Notes: generated by a model from the sequence alone, not told the origin. DNA of 64,000 nt from Micromussa lordhowensis (GCA_964020085.1 CAXHUQ010000973.1:1-64000), one strand, 5' to 3'. Numbered from the stretch's first letter, positions 35,627-48,908 are shown. Made by a program: numbers and translations.

Positions 35627-36374
35627 CTCCCGGGGTCGGTCCGGGTCCAAATGCGAAGTATCGGAGCTGCGCAAAATCTCGCACTATGCTAATCAGCCCG
35701 GCAGATCCCCAGGCGTGGCCGGCTGGCTCCCTAGTTAGCCGAGCTTGACGCGTGTCGCAACTTGGCAAACTAATGGCACCAAAGCACTCCTGGGGTCGGT
35801 CCGGGTCCACATGCAAAGTTTCGGAGCTGCGCGAAATCTCGCACTATGCTAACCAGCCCGTTTGCTAATTAGCCCAACTTTGCGCGCGTCGCAACTTTGC
35901 AAACTAATACCACAAGAGCACTCCCGGGGTCGGTCCGGGTCCAAATGCGAAGTATCGGAGCTGCGCAAAATCTCGCACTATGCTAATCAGCCCGGTAGAT
36001 CCCCAGGCATGGCCGGCTGGCTCCCTAGTTAGCCGAGCTTGACGCGTGTCGCAACTTGGCAAACTAATGGCACCAAAGCACTCCTGGGGTCGGTCCGGGT
36101 CCACATGCAAAGTTTCGGAGCTGCGCGAAATCTCGCACTATGCTAACCAGCCCGTTTGCTAATTAGCCCAACTTTGCGCGCGTCGCAACTTTGAAAACTA
36201 ATACCACCAAAGCACTCCCGGGGTCGGTCCGGGTCCAAATGCGAAGTATCGGAGCTGCGCAAAATCTCGCACTATGCTAATCAGCCCGGCAGATCCCCAG
36301 GTGTGGCCGGGTGGCTCCCTAGTTAGCCGAGCTTGACGCGTGTCGCAACTTGGCAAACTAATGGCACCAAAGCA

Positions 36375-36534
36375 CTCCTGGGGTCGGTCCGGGTCCACAT
36401 GCAAAGTTTCGGAGCTGCGCGAAATCTCGCACTATGCTAATCAGCCCGGCAGATCCCCAGGCGTTGCCGGCTGGCTCCCTAGTTAACCGAGCTTGACGTG
36501 TGTCGCAACTTGGCAAACTAATGGCACCAAAGCA
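36375..36534 (+). repeat. B/A hybrid monomer, lineage 2
   Basis: Preceded by Q and P ('aggtgtgg') and carries 'ttaaccgag'. It is the counterpart of 16785-16944. The first full dimer after it has 'acttttcgcg' in B, which the dimer following 16785-16944 lacks. Confidence 0.9.
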
Positions 36535-38886
36535 CTCCTGGGGTCGGTCCGGGTCCACATGCAAAGTTTCGGAGCTACGCGAAATCTCGCACTATGCTAA
36601 CCAGCCCGTTTGCTAATTAGCCCAACTTTGCGCGCGTCGCAACTTTGCAAACTAATACCACCAAAGCACTCCCGGGGTCGGTCCGGGTCCAAATGCGAAG
36701 TATCGGAGCTGCGCAAAATCTCGCACTATGCTAATCAGCCCGGCAGATCCCCAGGCGTGGCCGGCTGGCTCCCTAGTTAGCCGAGCTTGACGCGTGTCGC
36801 AACTTGGCAAACTAATGGCACCAAAGCACTCCTGGGGTCGGTCCGGGTCCACATGCAAAGTTTCGGAGCTGCGCGAAATCTCGCACTATGCTAACCAGCC
36901 CGTTTGCTAATTAGCCCAACTTTTCGCGCGTCGCAACTTTGCAAACTAATACCACCAAAGCACTCCCGGGGTCGGTCCGGGTCCAAATGCGAAGTATCGG
37001 AGCTGCGCAAAATCTCGCACTATGCTAATCAGCCCGGCAGATCCCCAGGCGTGGCCGGCTGGCTCCCTAGTTAGCCGAGCTTGACGCGTGTCGCAACTTG
37101 GCAAACTAATGGCACCAAAGCACTCCTGGGGTCGGTCCGGGTCCACATGCAAAGTTTCGGAGCTGCGCGAAATCTCGCACTATGCTAACCAGCCCGTTTG
37201 CTAATTAGCCCAACTTTGCGCGCGTCGCAACTTTGCAAACTAATACCACCAAAGCACTCCCGGGGTCGGTCCGGGTCCAAATGCGAAGTATCGGAGCTGC
37301 GCAAAATCTCGCACTATGCTAATCAGCCCGGCAGATCCCCAGGCGTGGCCGGCTGGCTCCCTAGTTAGCCGAGCTTGACGCGTGTCGCAACTTGGCAAAC
37401 TAATGGCACCAAAGCACTCCTGGGGTCGGTCCGGGTCCACATGCAAAGTTTCGGAGCTGCGCGAAATCTCGCACTATGCTAACCAGCCCGTTTGCTAATT
37501 AGCCCAACTTTGCGCGCGTCGCAACTTTGCAAACTAATACCACCAAAGCACTCCCGGGGTCGGTCCGGGTCCAAATGCGAAGTATCGGAGCTGCGCAAAA
37601 TCTCGCACTATGCTAATCAGCCCGGCAGATCCCCAGGCGTGGCCGGCTGGCTCCCTAGTTAGCCGAGCTTGACGCGTGTCGCAACTTGGCAAACTAATGG
37701 CACCAAAGCACTCCTGGGGTCGGTCCGGGTCCACATGCAAAGTTTCGGAGCTGCGCGAAATCTCGCACTATGCTAACCAGCCCGTTTGCTAATTAGCCCA
37801 ACTTTGCGCGCGTCGCAACTTTGCAAACTAATACCACCAAAGCACTCCCGGGGTCGGTCCGGGTCCAAATGCGAAGTATCGGAGCTGCGCAAAATCTCGC
37901 ACTATGCTAATCAGCCCGGCAGATCCCCAGGCGTGGCCGGCTGGCTCCCTAGTTAGCCGAGCTTGACGCGTGTCGCAACTTGGCAAACTAATGGCACCAA
38001 AGCACTCCTGGGGTCGGTCCGGGTCCACATGCAAAGTTTCAGAGCTGCGCGAAATCTCGCACTATGCTAACCAGCCCGTTTGCTAATTAGCCCAACTTTG
38101 CGCGCGTCGCAACTTTGCAAACTAATACCACCAAAGCACTCCCGGGGTCGGTCCGGGTCCAAATGCGAAGTATCGGAGCTGCGCAAAATCTCGCACTATG
38201 CTAATCAGCCCGGCAGATCCCCAGGCGTGGCCGGCTGGCTCCCTAGTTAGCCGAGCTTGACGCGTGTCGCAACTTGGCAAACTAATGGCACCAAAGCACT
38301 CCTGGGGTCGGTCCGGGTCCACATGCAAAGTTTCGGAGCTGCGCGAAATCTCGCACTATGCTAACCAGCCCGTTTGCTAATTAGCCCAACTTTGCGCGCG
38401 TCGCAACTTTGCAAACTAATACCACCAAAGCACTCCCGGGGTCGGTCCGGGTCCAAATGCGAAGTATCGGAGCTGCGCAAAATCTCGCACTATGCTAATC
38501 AGCCCGGCAGATCCCCAGGCGTGGCCGGCTGGCTCCCTAGTTAGCCGAGCTTGACGCGTGTCGCAACTTGGCAAACTAATGGCACCAAAGCACTCCTGGG
38601 GTCGGTCCGGGTCCACATGCAAAGTTTCGGAGCTGCGCGAAATCTCGCACTATGCTAACCAGCCCGTTTCCTAATTAGCCCAACTTTGCGCGCGTCGCAA
38701 CTTTGCAAACTAATACCACCAAAGCACTCCCGGGGTCGGTCCGGGTCCAAATGCGAAGTATCGGAGCTGCGCAAAATCTCGCACTATGCTAATCAGCCCG
38801 GCAGATCCCCAGGTGTGGCCGGGTGGCTCCCTAGTTAGCCGAGCTTGACGCGTGTCGCAACTTGGCAAACTAATGGCACCAAAGCA

Positions 38887-39046
38887 CTCCTGGGGTCGGT
38901 CCGGGTCCACATGCAAAGTTTCGGAGCTGCGCGAAATCTCGCACTATGCTAATCAGCCCGGCAGATCCCCAGGCGTTGCCGGCTGGCTCCCTAGTTAACC
39001 GAGCTTGACGTGTGTCGCAACTTGGCAAACTAATGGCACCAAAGCA
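38887..39046 (+). repeat. B/A hybrid monomer, lineage 2
   Basis: The P in front has 'aggtgtgg', and before it comes a dimer with 'tttcctaatt' rather than Q. The hybrid carries 'ttaaccgag' and is followed by an 'acttttcgcg' dimer. Confidence 0.9.
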
Positions 39047-39474
39047 CTCCTGGGGTCGGTCCGGGTCCACATGCAAAGTTTCGGAGCTACGCGAAATCTC
39101 GCACTATGCTAACCAGCCCGTTTGCTAATTAGCCCAACTTTGCGCGCGTCGCAACTTTGCAAACTAATACCACCAAAGCACTCCCGGGGTCGGTCCGGGT
39201 CCAAATGCGAAGTATCGGAGCTGCGCAAAATCTCGCACTATGCTAATCAGCCCGGCAGATCCCCAGGCGTGGCCGGCTGGCTCCCTAGTTAGCCGAGCTT
39301 GACGCGTGTCGCAACTTGGCAAACTAATGGCACCAAAGCACTCCTGGGGTCGGTCCGGGTCCACATGCAAAGTTTCGGAGCTGCGCGAAATCTCGCACTA
39401 TGCTAACCAGCCCGTTTGCTAATTAGCCCAACTTTTCGCGCGTCGCAACTTTGCAAACTAATACCACCAAAGCA

Positions 39475-41238
39475 CTCCCGGGGTCGGTCCGGGTCCAAAT
39501 GCGAAGTATCGGAGCTGCGCAAAATCTCGCACTATGCTAATCAGCCCGGCAGATCCCCAGGCGTGGCCGGCTGGCTCCCTAGTTAGCCGAGCTTGACGCG
39601 TGTCGCAACTTGGCAAACTAATGGCACCAAAGCACTCCTGGGGTCGGTCCGGGTCCACATGCAAAGTTTCGGAGCTGCGCGAAATCTCGCACTATGCTAA
39701 CCAGCCCGTTTGCTAATTAGCCCAACTTTGCGCGCGTCGCAACTTTGCAAACTAATACCACCAAAGCACTCCCGGGGTCGGTCCGGGTCCAAATGCGAAG
39801 TATCGGAGCTGCGCAAAATCTCGCACTATGCTAATCAGCCCGGCAGATCCCCAGGCGTGGCCGGCTGGCTCCCTAGTTAGCCGAGCTTGACGCGTGTCGC
39901 AACTTGGCAAACTAATGGCACCAAAGCACTCCTGGGGTCGGTCCGGGTCCACATGCAAAGTTTCGGAGCTGCGCGAAATCTCGCACTATGCTAACCAGCC
40001 CGTTTGCTAATTAGCCCAACTTTGCGCGCGTCGCAACTTTGCAAACTAATACCACCAAAGCACTCCCGGGGTCGGTCCGGGTCCAAATGCGAAGTATCGG
40101 AGCTGCGCAAAATCTCGCACTATGCTAATCAGCCCGGCAGATCCCCAGGCGTGGCCGGCTGGCTCCCTAGTTAGCCGAGCTTGACGCGTGTCGCAACTTG
40201 GCAAACTAATGGCACCAAAGCACTCCTGGGGTCGGTCCGGGTCCACATGCAAAGTTTCGGAGCTGCGCGAAATCTCGCACTATGCTAACCAGCCCGTTTG
40301 CTAATTAGCCCAACTTTGCGCGCGTCGCAACTTTGCAAACTAATACCACCAAAGCACTCCCGGGGTCGGTCCGGGTCCAAATGCGAAGTATCGGAGCTGC
40401 GCAAAATCTCGCACTATGCTAATCAGCCCGGCAGATCCCCAGGCGTGGCCGGCTGGCTCCCTAGTTAGCCGAGCTTGACGCGTGTCGCAACTTGGCAAAC
40501 TAATGGCACCAAAGCACTCCTGGGGTCGGTCCGGGTCCACATGCAAAGTTTCGGAGCTGCGCGAAATCTCGCACTATGCTAACCAGCCCGTTTGCTAATT
40601 AGCCCAACTTTGCGCGCGTCGCAACTTTGCAAACTAATACCACCAAAGCACTCCCGGGGTCGGTCCGGGTCCAAATGCGAAGTATCGGAGCTGCGCAAAA
40701 TCTCGCACTATGCTAATCAGCCCGGCAGATCCCCAGGCGTGGCCGGCTGGCTCCCTAGTTAGCCGAGCTTGACGCGTGTCGCAACTTGGCAAACTAATGG
40801 CACCAAAGCACTCCTGGGGTCGGTCCGGGTCCACATGCAAAGTTTCGGAGCTGCGCGAAATCTCGCACTATGCTAACCAGCCCGTTTGCTAATTAGCCCA
40901 ACTTTGCGCGCGTCGCAACTTTGCAAACTAATACCACCAAAGCACTCCCGGGGTCGGTCCGGGTCCAAATGCGAAGTATCGGAGCTGCGCAAAATCTCGC
41001 ACTATGCTAATCAGCCCGGCAGATCCCCAGGCGTGGCCGGCTGGCTCCCTAGTTAGCCGAGCTTGACGCGTGTCGCAACTTGGCAAACTAATGGCACCAA
41101 AGCACTCCTGGGGTCGGTCCGGGTCCACATGCAAAGTTTCGGAGCTGCGCGAAATCTCGCACTATGCTAACCAGCCCGTTTGCTAATTAGCCCAACTTTG
41201 CGCGCGTCGCAACTTTGCAAACTAATACCACCAAAGCA
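39475..41238 (+). repeat. Six consecutive standard dimers without diagnostic variants
   Basis: These six dimers (1,764 bp) between the 'acttttcgcg' dimer and the 'tttcctaatt' dimer agree with the standard sequence at every diagnostic position I checked. This points to recent expansion of a single dimer or to recent homogenisation. Confidence 0.75.
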
Positions 41239-41692
41239 CTCCCGGGGTCGGTCCGGGTCCAAATGCGAAGTATCGGAGCTGCGCAAAATCTCGCACTATG
41301 CTAATCAGCCCGGCAGATCCCCAGGCGTGGCCGGCTGGCTCCCTAGTTAGCCGAGCTTGACGCGTGTCGCAACTTGGCAAACTAATGGCACCAAAGCACT
41401 CCTGGGGTCGGTCCGGGTCCACATGCAAAGTTTCGGAGCTGCGCGAAATCTCGCACTATGCTAACCAGCCCGTTTCCTAATTAGCCCAACTTTGCGCGCG
41501 TCGCAACTTTGCAAACTAATACCACCAAAGCACTCCCGGGGTCGGTCCGGGTCCAAATGCGAAGTATCGGAGCTGCGCAAAATCTCGCACTATGCTAATC
41601 AGCCCGGCAGATCCCCAGGCGTGGCCGGGTGGCTCCCTAGTTAGCCGAGCTTGACGTGTGTCGCAACTTGGCAAACTAATGGCACCAAAGCA

Positions 41693-41852
41693 CTCCTGGG
41701 GTCGGTCCGGGTCCACATGCAAAGTTTCGGAGCTGCGCGAAATCTCGCACTATGCTAATCAGCCCGGCAGATCCCCAGGCGTTGCCGGCTGGCTCCCTAG
41801 TTAGCCGAGCTTGACGTGTGTCGCAACTTGGCAAACTAATGGCACCAAAGCA
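41693..41852 (+). repeat. B/A hybrid monomer, lineage 1
   Basis: P and hybrid both have 'gacgtgtgt', and the hybrid has 'ttagccgag', although it lies in the block whose earlier hybrid is lineage 2. A 'tttcctaatt' dimer precedes P. Confidence 0.9.
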
Positions 41853-43028
41853 CTCCTGGGGTCGGTCCGGGTCCACATGCAAAGTTTCGGAGCTACGCGA
41901 AATCTCGCACTATGCTAACCAGCCCGTTTGCTAATTAGCCCAACTTTGCGCGCGTCGCAACTTTGCAAACTAATACCACCAAAGCACTCCCGGGGTCGGT
42001 CCGGGTCCAAATGCGAAGTATCGGAGCTGCGCAAAATCTCGCACTATGCTAATCAGCCCGGCAGATCCCCAGGCGTGGCCGGCTGGCTCCCTAGTTAGCC
42101 GAGCTTGACGCGTGTCGCAACTTGGCAAACTAATGGCACCAAAGCACTCCTGGGGTCGGTCCGGGTCCACATGCAAAGTTTCGGAGCTGCGCGAAATCTC
42201 GCACTATGCTAACCAGCCCGTTTGCTAATTAGCCCAACTTTGCGCGCGTCGCAACTTTGCAAACTAATACCACCAAAGCACTCCCGGGGTCGGTCCGGGT
42301 CCAAATGCGAAGTATCGGAGCTGCGCAAAATCTCGCACTATGCTAATCAGCCCGGCAGATCCCCAGGCGTGGCCGGCTGGCTCCCTAGTTAGCCGAGCTT
42401 GACGCGTGTCGCAACTTGGCAAACTAATGGCACCAAAGCACTCCTGGGGTCGGTCCGGGTCCACATGCAAAGTTTCGGAGCTGCGCGAAATCTCGCACTA
42501 TGCTAACCAGCCCGTTTGCTAATTAGCCCAACTTTGCGCGCGTCGCAACTTTGCAAACTAATACCACCAAAGCACTCCCGGGGTCGGTCCGGGTCCAAAT
42601 GCGAAGTATCGGAGCTGCGCAAAATCTCGCACTATGCTAATCAGCCCGGCAGATCCCCAGGCGTGGCCGGCTGGCTCCCTAGTTAGCCGAGCTTGACGCG
42701 TGTCGCAACTTGGCAAACTAATGGCACCAAAGCACTCCTGGGGTCGGTCCGGGTCCACATGCAAAGTTTCGGAGCTGCGCGAAATCTCGCACTATGCTAA
42801 CCAGCCCGTTTCCTAATTAGCCCAACTTTGCGCGCGTCGCAACTTTGCAAACTAATACCACCAAAGCACTCCCGGGGTCGGTCCGGGTCCAAATGCGAAG
42901 TATCGGAGCTGCGCAAAATCTCGCACTATGCTAATCAGCCCGGCAGATCCCCAGGCGTGGCCGGGTGGCTCCCTAGTTAGCCGAGCTTGACGTGTGTCGC
43001 AACTTGGCAAACTAATGGCACCAAAGCA

Positions 43029-43188
43029 CTCCTGGGGTCGGTCCGGGTCCACATGCAAAGTTTCGGAGCTGCGCGAAATCTCGCACTATGCTAATCAGCC
43101 CGGCAGATCCCCAGGCGTTGCCGGCTGGCTCCCTAGTTAGCCGAGCTTGACGTGTGTCGCAACTTGGCAAACTAATGGCACCAAAGCA
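43029..43188 (+). repeat. B/A hybrid monomer, lineage 1
   Basis: 1,336 bases after the previous hybrid (four dimers plus 160), with the same 'tttcctaatt'-P-h context. It is probably a local duplicate of that hybrid. Confidence 0.9.
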
Positions 43189-44498
43189 CTCCTGGGGTCG
43201 GTCCGGGTCCACATGCAAAGTTTCGGAGCTACGCGAAATCTCGCACTATGCTAACCAGCCCGTTTGCTAATTAGCCCAACTTTGCGCGCGTCGCAACTTT
43301 GCAAACTAATACCACCAAAGCACTCCCGGGGTCGGTCCGGGTCCAAATGCGAAGTATCGGAGCTGCGCAAAATCTCGCACTATGCTAATCAGCCCGGCAG
43401 ATCCCCAGGCGTGGCCGGCTGGCTCCCTAGTTAGCCGAGCTTGACGCGTGTCGCAACTTGGCAAACTAATGGCACCAAAGCACTCCTGGGGTCGGTCCGG
43501 GTCCACATGCAAAGTTTCGGAGCTGCGCGAAATCTCGCACTATGCTAACCAGCCCGTTTGCTAATTAGCCCAACTTTGCGCGCGTCGCAACTTTGCAAAC
43601 TAATACCACCAAAGCACTCCCGGGGTCGGTCCGGGTCCAAATGCGAAGTATCGGAGCTGCGCAAAATCTCGCACTATGCTAATCAGCCCGGCAGATCCCC
43701 AGGCGTGGCCGGCTGGCTCCCTAGTTAGCCGAGCTTGACGCGTGTCGCAACTTGGCAAACTAATGGCACCAAAGCACTCCTGGGGTCGGTCCGGGTCCAC
43801 ATGCAAAGTTTCGGAGCTGCGCGAAATCTCGCACTATGCTAACCAGCCCGTTTGCTAATTAGCCCAACTTTGCGCGCGTCGCAACTTTGCAAACTAATAC
43901 CACCAAAGCACTCCCGGGGTCGGTCCGGGTCCAAATGCGAAGTATCGGAGCTGCGCAAAATCTCGCACTATGCTAATCAGCCCGGCAGATCCCCAGGCGT
44001 GGCCGGCTGGCTCCCTAGTTAGCCGAGCTTGACGCGTGTCGCAACTTGGCAAACTAATGGCACCAAAGCACTCCTGGGGTCGGTCCGGGTCCACATGCAA
44101 AGTTTCGGAGCTGCGCGAAATCTCGCACTATGCTAACCAGCCCGTTTGCTAATTAGCCCAACTTTGCGCGCGTCGCAACTTTGCAAACTAATACCACCAA
44201 AGCACTCCCGGGGTCGGTCCGGGTCCAAATGCGAAGTATCGGAGCTGCGCAAAATCTCGCACTATGCTAATCAGCCCGGCAGATCCCCAGGCGTGGCCGG
44301 CTGGCTCCCTAGTTAGCCGAGCTTGACGCGTGTCGCAACTTGGCAAACTAATGGCACCAAAGCACTCCTGGGGTCGGTCCGGGTCCACATGCAAAGTTTC
44401 GGAGCTGCGCGAACTCTCGCACTATGCTAACCAGCCCGTTTGCTAATTAGCCCAACTTTGCGCGCGTCGCAACTTTGCAAACTTATACCACCAGAGCA

Positions 44499-45380
44499 CT
44501 CCCGGGGTCGGTCCGGGTCCAAATGCGAAGTATCGGAGCTGCGCAAAATCTCGCACTATGCTAATCAGCCTGGCAGATCCCCAGGCGTGGCCGGCTGGCT
44601 CCCTAGTTAGCCGAGCTTGACGCGTGTCGCAACTTGGCAAACTAATGGCACCAAAGCACTCCTGGGGTCGGTCCGGGTCCACATGCAAAGTTTCGGAGCT
44701 GCGCGAAATCTCGCACTATGCTAACCAGCCCGTTTGCTAATTAGCCCAACTTTGCGCGCGTCGCAACTTTGCAAACTAATACCACCAAAGCACTCCCGGG
44801 GTCGGTCCGGGTCCAAATGCGAAGTATCGGAGCTGCGCAAAATCTCGCACTATGCTAATCAGCCCGGCAGAACCCCAGGCGTGGCCGGCTGGCTCCCTAG
44901 TTAGCCGAGCTTGACGCGTGTCGCAACTTGGCAAACTAATGGCACCAAAGCACTCCTGGGGTCGGTCCGGGTCCACATGCAAAGTTTCGGAGCTGCGCGA
45001 AATCTCGCACTATGCTAACCAGCCTGTTTGCTAATTAGCCCAACTTTGCGCGCGTCGCAACTTTGCAAACTAATACCACCAAAGCACTCCCGGGGTCGGT
45101 CCGGGTCCAAATGCGAAGTATCGGAGCTGCGCAAAATCTCGCACTATGCTAATCAGCCCGGCAGATCCCCAGGCGTGGCCGGCTGGCTCCCTAGTTAGCC
45201 GAGCTTGACGCGTGTCGCAACTTGGCAAACTAATGGCACCAAAGCACTCCTGGGGTCGGTCCGGCTCCACATGCATAGTTTCGGATTTGCGCGAAATCTC
45301 GCACTATGCTAACCAGCCCGTTTGCTGATTAGCCGAACTTTGCGCGCGTCGCAACTTTGCAAACTAATACCACCAAAGCA
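44499..45380 (+). repeat. R-N-E cassette 10 (no X in front)
   Basis: First cassette after a 9,754-bp gap without R-N-E. It is followed by a 'ctacgcg' dimer, three S and a further E at 46557. Confidence 0.87.
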
Positions 45381-48026
45381 CTCCCGGGGTCGGTCCGGGT
45401 CCAAATGCGAAGTATCGGAGCTGCGCAAAATCTCGCACTATGCTAATCAGCCCGGCAGATCCCCAGGCGTGGCCGGCTGGCTCCCTAGTTAGCCGAGCTT
45501 GACGCGTGTCGCAACTTGGCAAACTAATGGCACCAAAGCACTCCTGGGGTCGGTCCGGGTCCACATGCAAAGTTTCGGAGCTACGCGAAATCTCGCACTA
45601 TGCTAACCAGCCCGTTTGCTAATTAGCCCAACTTTGCGCGCGTCGCAACTTTGCAAACTAATACCACCAAAGCACTCCCGGGGTCGGTCCGGGTCCAAAT
45701 GCGAAGTATCGGAGCTGCGCAAAATCTCGCACTATGCTAATCAGCCCGGCAGATCCCCAGGCGTGGCCGGCTGGCTCCCTAGTTAGCCGAGCTTGACGCG
45801 TGTCGCAACTTGGCAAACTAATGGCACCAAAGCACTCCTGGGGTCGGTCCGGGTCCACATGCAAAGTTTCGGAGCTGCGCGAAATCTCGCACTATGCTAA
45901 CCAGCCCGTTTGCTAATTAGCCCAACTTTGCGCGCGTCGCAACTTTGCAAACTAATACCACCAAAGCACTCCCGGGGTCGGTCCGGGTCCAAATGCGAAG
46001 TATCGGAGCTGCGCAAAATCTCGCACTATGCTAATCAGCCCGGCAGATCCCCAGGCGTGGCCGGCTGGCTCCCTAGTTAGCCGAGCTTGACGCGTGTCGC
46101 AACTTGGCAAACTAATGGCACCAAAGCACTCCTGGGGTCGGTCCGGGTCCACATGCAAAGTTTCGGAGCTGCGCGAAATCTCGCACTATGCTAACCAGCC
46201 CGTTTGCTAATTAGCCCAACTTTGCGCGCGTCGCAACTTTGCAAACTAATACCACCAAAGCACTCCCGGGGTCGGTCCGGGTCCAAATGCGAAGTATCGG
46301 AGCTGCGCAAAATCTCGCACTATGCTAATCAGCCCGGCAGATCCCCAGGCGTGGCCGGCTGGCTCCCTAGTTAGCCGAGCTTGACGCGTGTCGCAACTTG
46401 GCAAACTAATGGCACCAAAGCACTCCTGGGGTCGGTCCGGGTCCACATGCAAAGTTTCGGAGCTGCGCGAAATCTCGCACTATGCTAACCAGCCCGTTTG
46501 CTAATTAGCCCAACTTTGCGCGCGTCGCAACTTTGCAAACTAATACCACCAAAGCACTCCCGGGGTCGGTCCGGGTCCAAATGCGAAGTATCGGAGCTGC
46601 GCAAAATCTCGCACTATGCTAATCAGCCCGGCAGATCCCCAGGCGTGGCCGGCTGGCTCCCTAGTTAGCCGAGCTTGACGCGTGTCGCAACTTGGCAAAC
46701 TAATGGCACCAAAGCACTCCTGGGGTCGGTCCGGCTCCACATGCATAGTTTCGGATTTGCGCGAAATCTCGCACTATGCTAACCAGCCCGTTTGCTGATT
46801 AGCCGAACTTTGCGCGCGTCGCAACTTTGCAAACTAATACCACCAAAGCACTCCCGGAGTCGGTCCGGGTCCAAATGCGAAGTATCGGAGCTGCGCAAAA
46901 TCTCGCACTATGCTAATCAGCCCGGCAGATCCCCAGGCGTGGCCGGCTGGCTCCCTAGTTAGCCGAGCTTGACGCGTGTCGCAACTTGGCAAACTAATGG
47001 CACCAAAGCACTCCTGGGGTCGGTCCGGGTCCACATGCAAAGTTTCGGAGCTGCGCGAAATCTCGCACTATGCTAACCAGCCCGTTTGCTAATTAGCCCA
47101 ACTTTGCGCGCGTCGCAACTTTGCAAACTAATACCACCAAAGCACTCCCGGGGTCGGTCCGGGTCCAAATGCGAAGTATCGGAGCTGCGCAAAATCTCGC
47201 ACTATGCTAATCAGCCCGGCAGATCCCCAGGCGTGGCCGGCTGGCTCCCTAGTTAGCCGAGCTTGACGCGTGTCGCAACTTGGCAAACTAATGGCACCAA
47301 AGCACTCCTGGGGTCGGTCCGGGTCCACATGCAAAGTTTCGGAGCTGCGCGAAATCTCGCACTATGCTAACCAGCCCGTTTGCTAATTAGCCCAACTTTG
47401 CGCGCGTCGCAACTTTGCAAACTAATACCACCAAAGCACTCCCGGGGTCGGTCCGGGTCCAAATGCGAAGTATCGGAGCTGCGCAAAATCTCGCACTATG
47501 CTAATCAGCCCGGCAGATCCCCAGGCGTGGCCGGCTGGCTCCCTAGTTAGCCGAGCTTGACGCGTGTCGCAACTTGGCAAACTAATGGCACCAAAGCACT
47601 CCTGGGGTCGGTCCGGGTCCACATGCAAAGTTTCGGAGCTGCGCGAAATCTCGCACTATGCTAACCAGCCCGTTTGCTAATTAGCCCAACTTTGCGCGCG
47701 TCGCAACTTTGCAAACTAATACCACCAAAGCACTCCCGGGGTCGGTCCGGGTCCAAATGCGAAGTATCGGAGCTGCGCAAAATCTCGCACTATGCTAATC
47801 AGCCCGGCAGATCCCCAGGCGTGGCCGGCTGGCTCCCTAGTTAGCCGAGCTTGACGCGTGTCGCAACTTGGCAAACTAATGGCACCAAAGCACTCCTGGG
47901 GTCGGTCCGGGTCCACATGCAAAGTTTCGGAGCTGCGCGAACTCTCGCACTATGCTAACCAGCCCGTTTGCTAATTAGCCCAACTTTGCGCGCGTCGCAA
48001 CTTTGCAAACTTATACCACCAGAGCA

Positions 48027-48908
48027 CTCCCGGGGTCGGTCCGGGTCCAAATGCGAAGTATCGGAGCTGCGCAAAATCTCGCACTATGCTAATCAGCCTG
48101 GCAGATCCCCAGGCGTGGCCGGCTGGCTCCCTAGTTAGCCGAGCTTGACGCGTGTCGCAACTTGGCAAACTAATGGCACCAAAGCACTCCTGGGGTCGGT
48201 CCGGGTCCACATGCAAAGTTTCGGAGCTGCGCGAAATCTCGCACTATGCTAACCAGCCCGTTTGCTAATTAGCCCAACTTTGCGCGCGTCGCAACTTTGC
48301 AAACTAATACCACCAAAGCACTCCCGGGGTCGGTCCGGGTCCAAATGCGAAGTATCGGAGCTGCGCAAAATCTCGCACTATGCTAATCAGCCCGGCAGAA
48401 CCCCAGGCGTGGCCGGCTGGCTCCCTAGTTAGCCGAGCTTGACGCGTGTCGCAACTTGGCAAACTAATGGCACCAAAGCACTCCTGGGGTCGGTCCGGGT
48501 CCACATGCAAAGTTTCGGAGCTGCGCGAAATCTCGCACTATGCTAACCAGCCTGTTTGCTAATTAGCCCAACTTTGCGCGCGTCGCAACTTTGCAAACTA
48601 ATACCACCAAAGCACTCCCGGGGTCGGTCCGGGTCCAAATGCGAAGTATCGGAGCTGCGCAAAATCTCGCACTATGCTAATCAGCCCGGCAGATCCCCAG
48701 GCGTGGCCGGCTGGCTCCCTAGTTAGCCAAGCTTGACGCGTGTCGCAACTTGGCAAACTAATGGCACCAAAGCACTCCTGGGGTCGGTCCGGCTCCACAT
48801 GCATAGTTTCGGATTTGCGCGAAATCTCGCACTATGCTAACCAGCCCGTTTGCTGATTAGCCGAACTTTGCGCGCGTCGCAACTTTGCAAACTAATACCA
48901 CCAAAGCA
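48027..48908 (+). repeat. R-N-E cassette 11 (no X in front)
   Basis: The E dimer carries a private G-to-A change at 48729 that creates AAGCTT (48729-48734), the only copy of this hexamer I noticed in the window. Confidence 0.87.

Larger units (their letters stand above)
27101..36534 (+). repeat. Second, shortened copy of the 5747-16944 block
   Basis: X-R-N-E-T-S-S-S-S-X-R-N-E, then E-led runs, then S-R-N-E-S-Q-P-h in the same order as 5747-16944. Two S dimers are missing before the E at 31511, and four dimers (E, its 'ctacgcg' follower and two S) before the R at 34745. The block ends in the same hybrid lineage, with 'aggtgtgg' in P and 'ttaaccgag' in h. The private 'ttgaaaac' at 36194 matches 16604 exactly at offset 19,590. 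Confidence 0.85.
36535..44204 (+). repeat. Standard-dimer block with three P-hybrid insertions and no R-N-E
   Basis: No X, R, N, E, T, C, L or Q dimer occurs here. Hybrids lie at 38887, 41693 and 43029, spaced 2,512, 2,806 and 1,336 bases from the preceding hybrid (8, 9 and 4 dimers plus 160). In front of each P the usual Q dimer is replaced by a standard dimer whose B has 'tttcctaatt'. The B of the first full dimer after the hybrids at 36375 and 38887 carries 'acttttcgcg'. One private change, 'ttcagagc', is at 38041. The 1,336-bp units 41533-42868 and 42869-44204 are in direct tandem. Confidence 0.83.
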
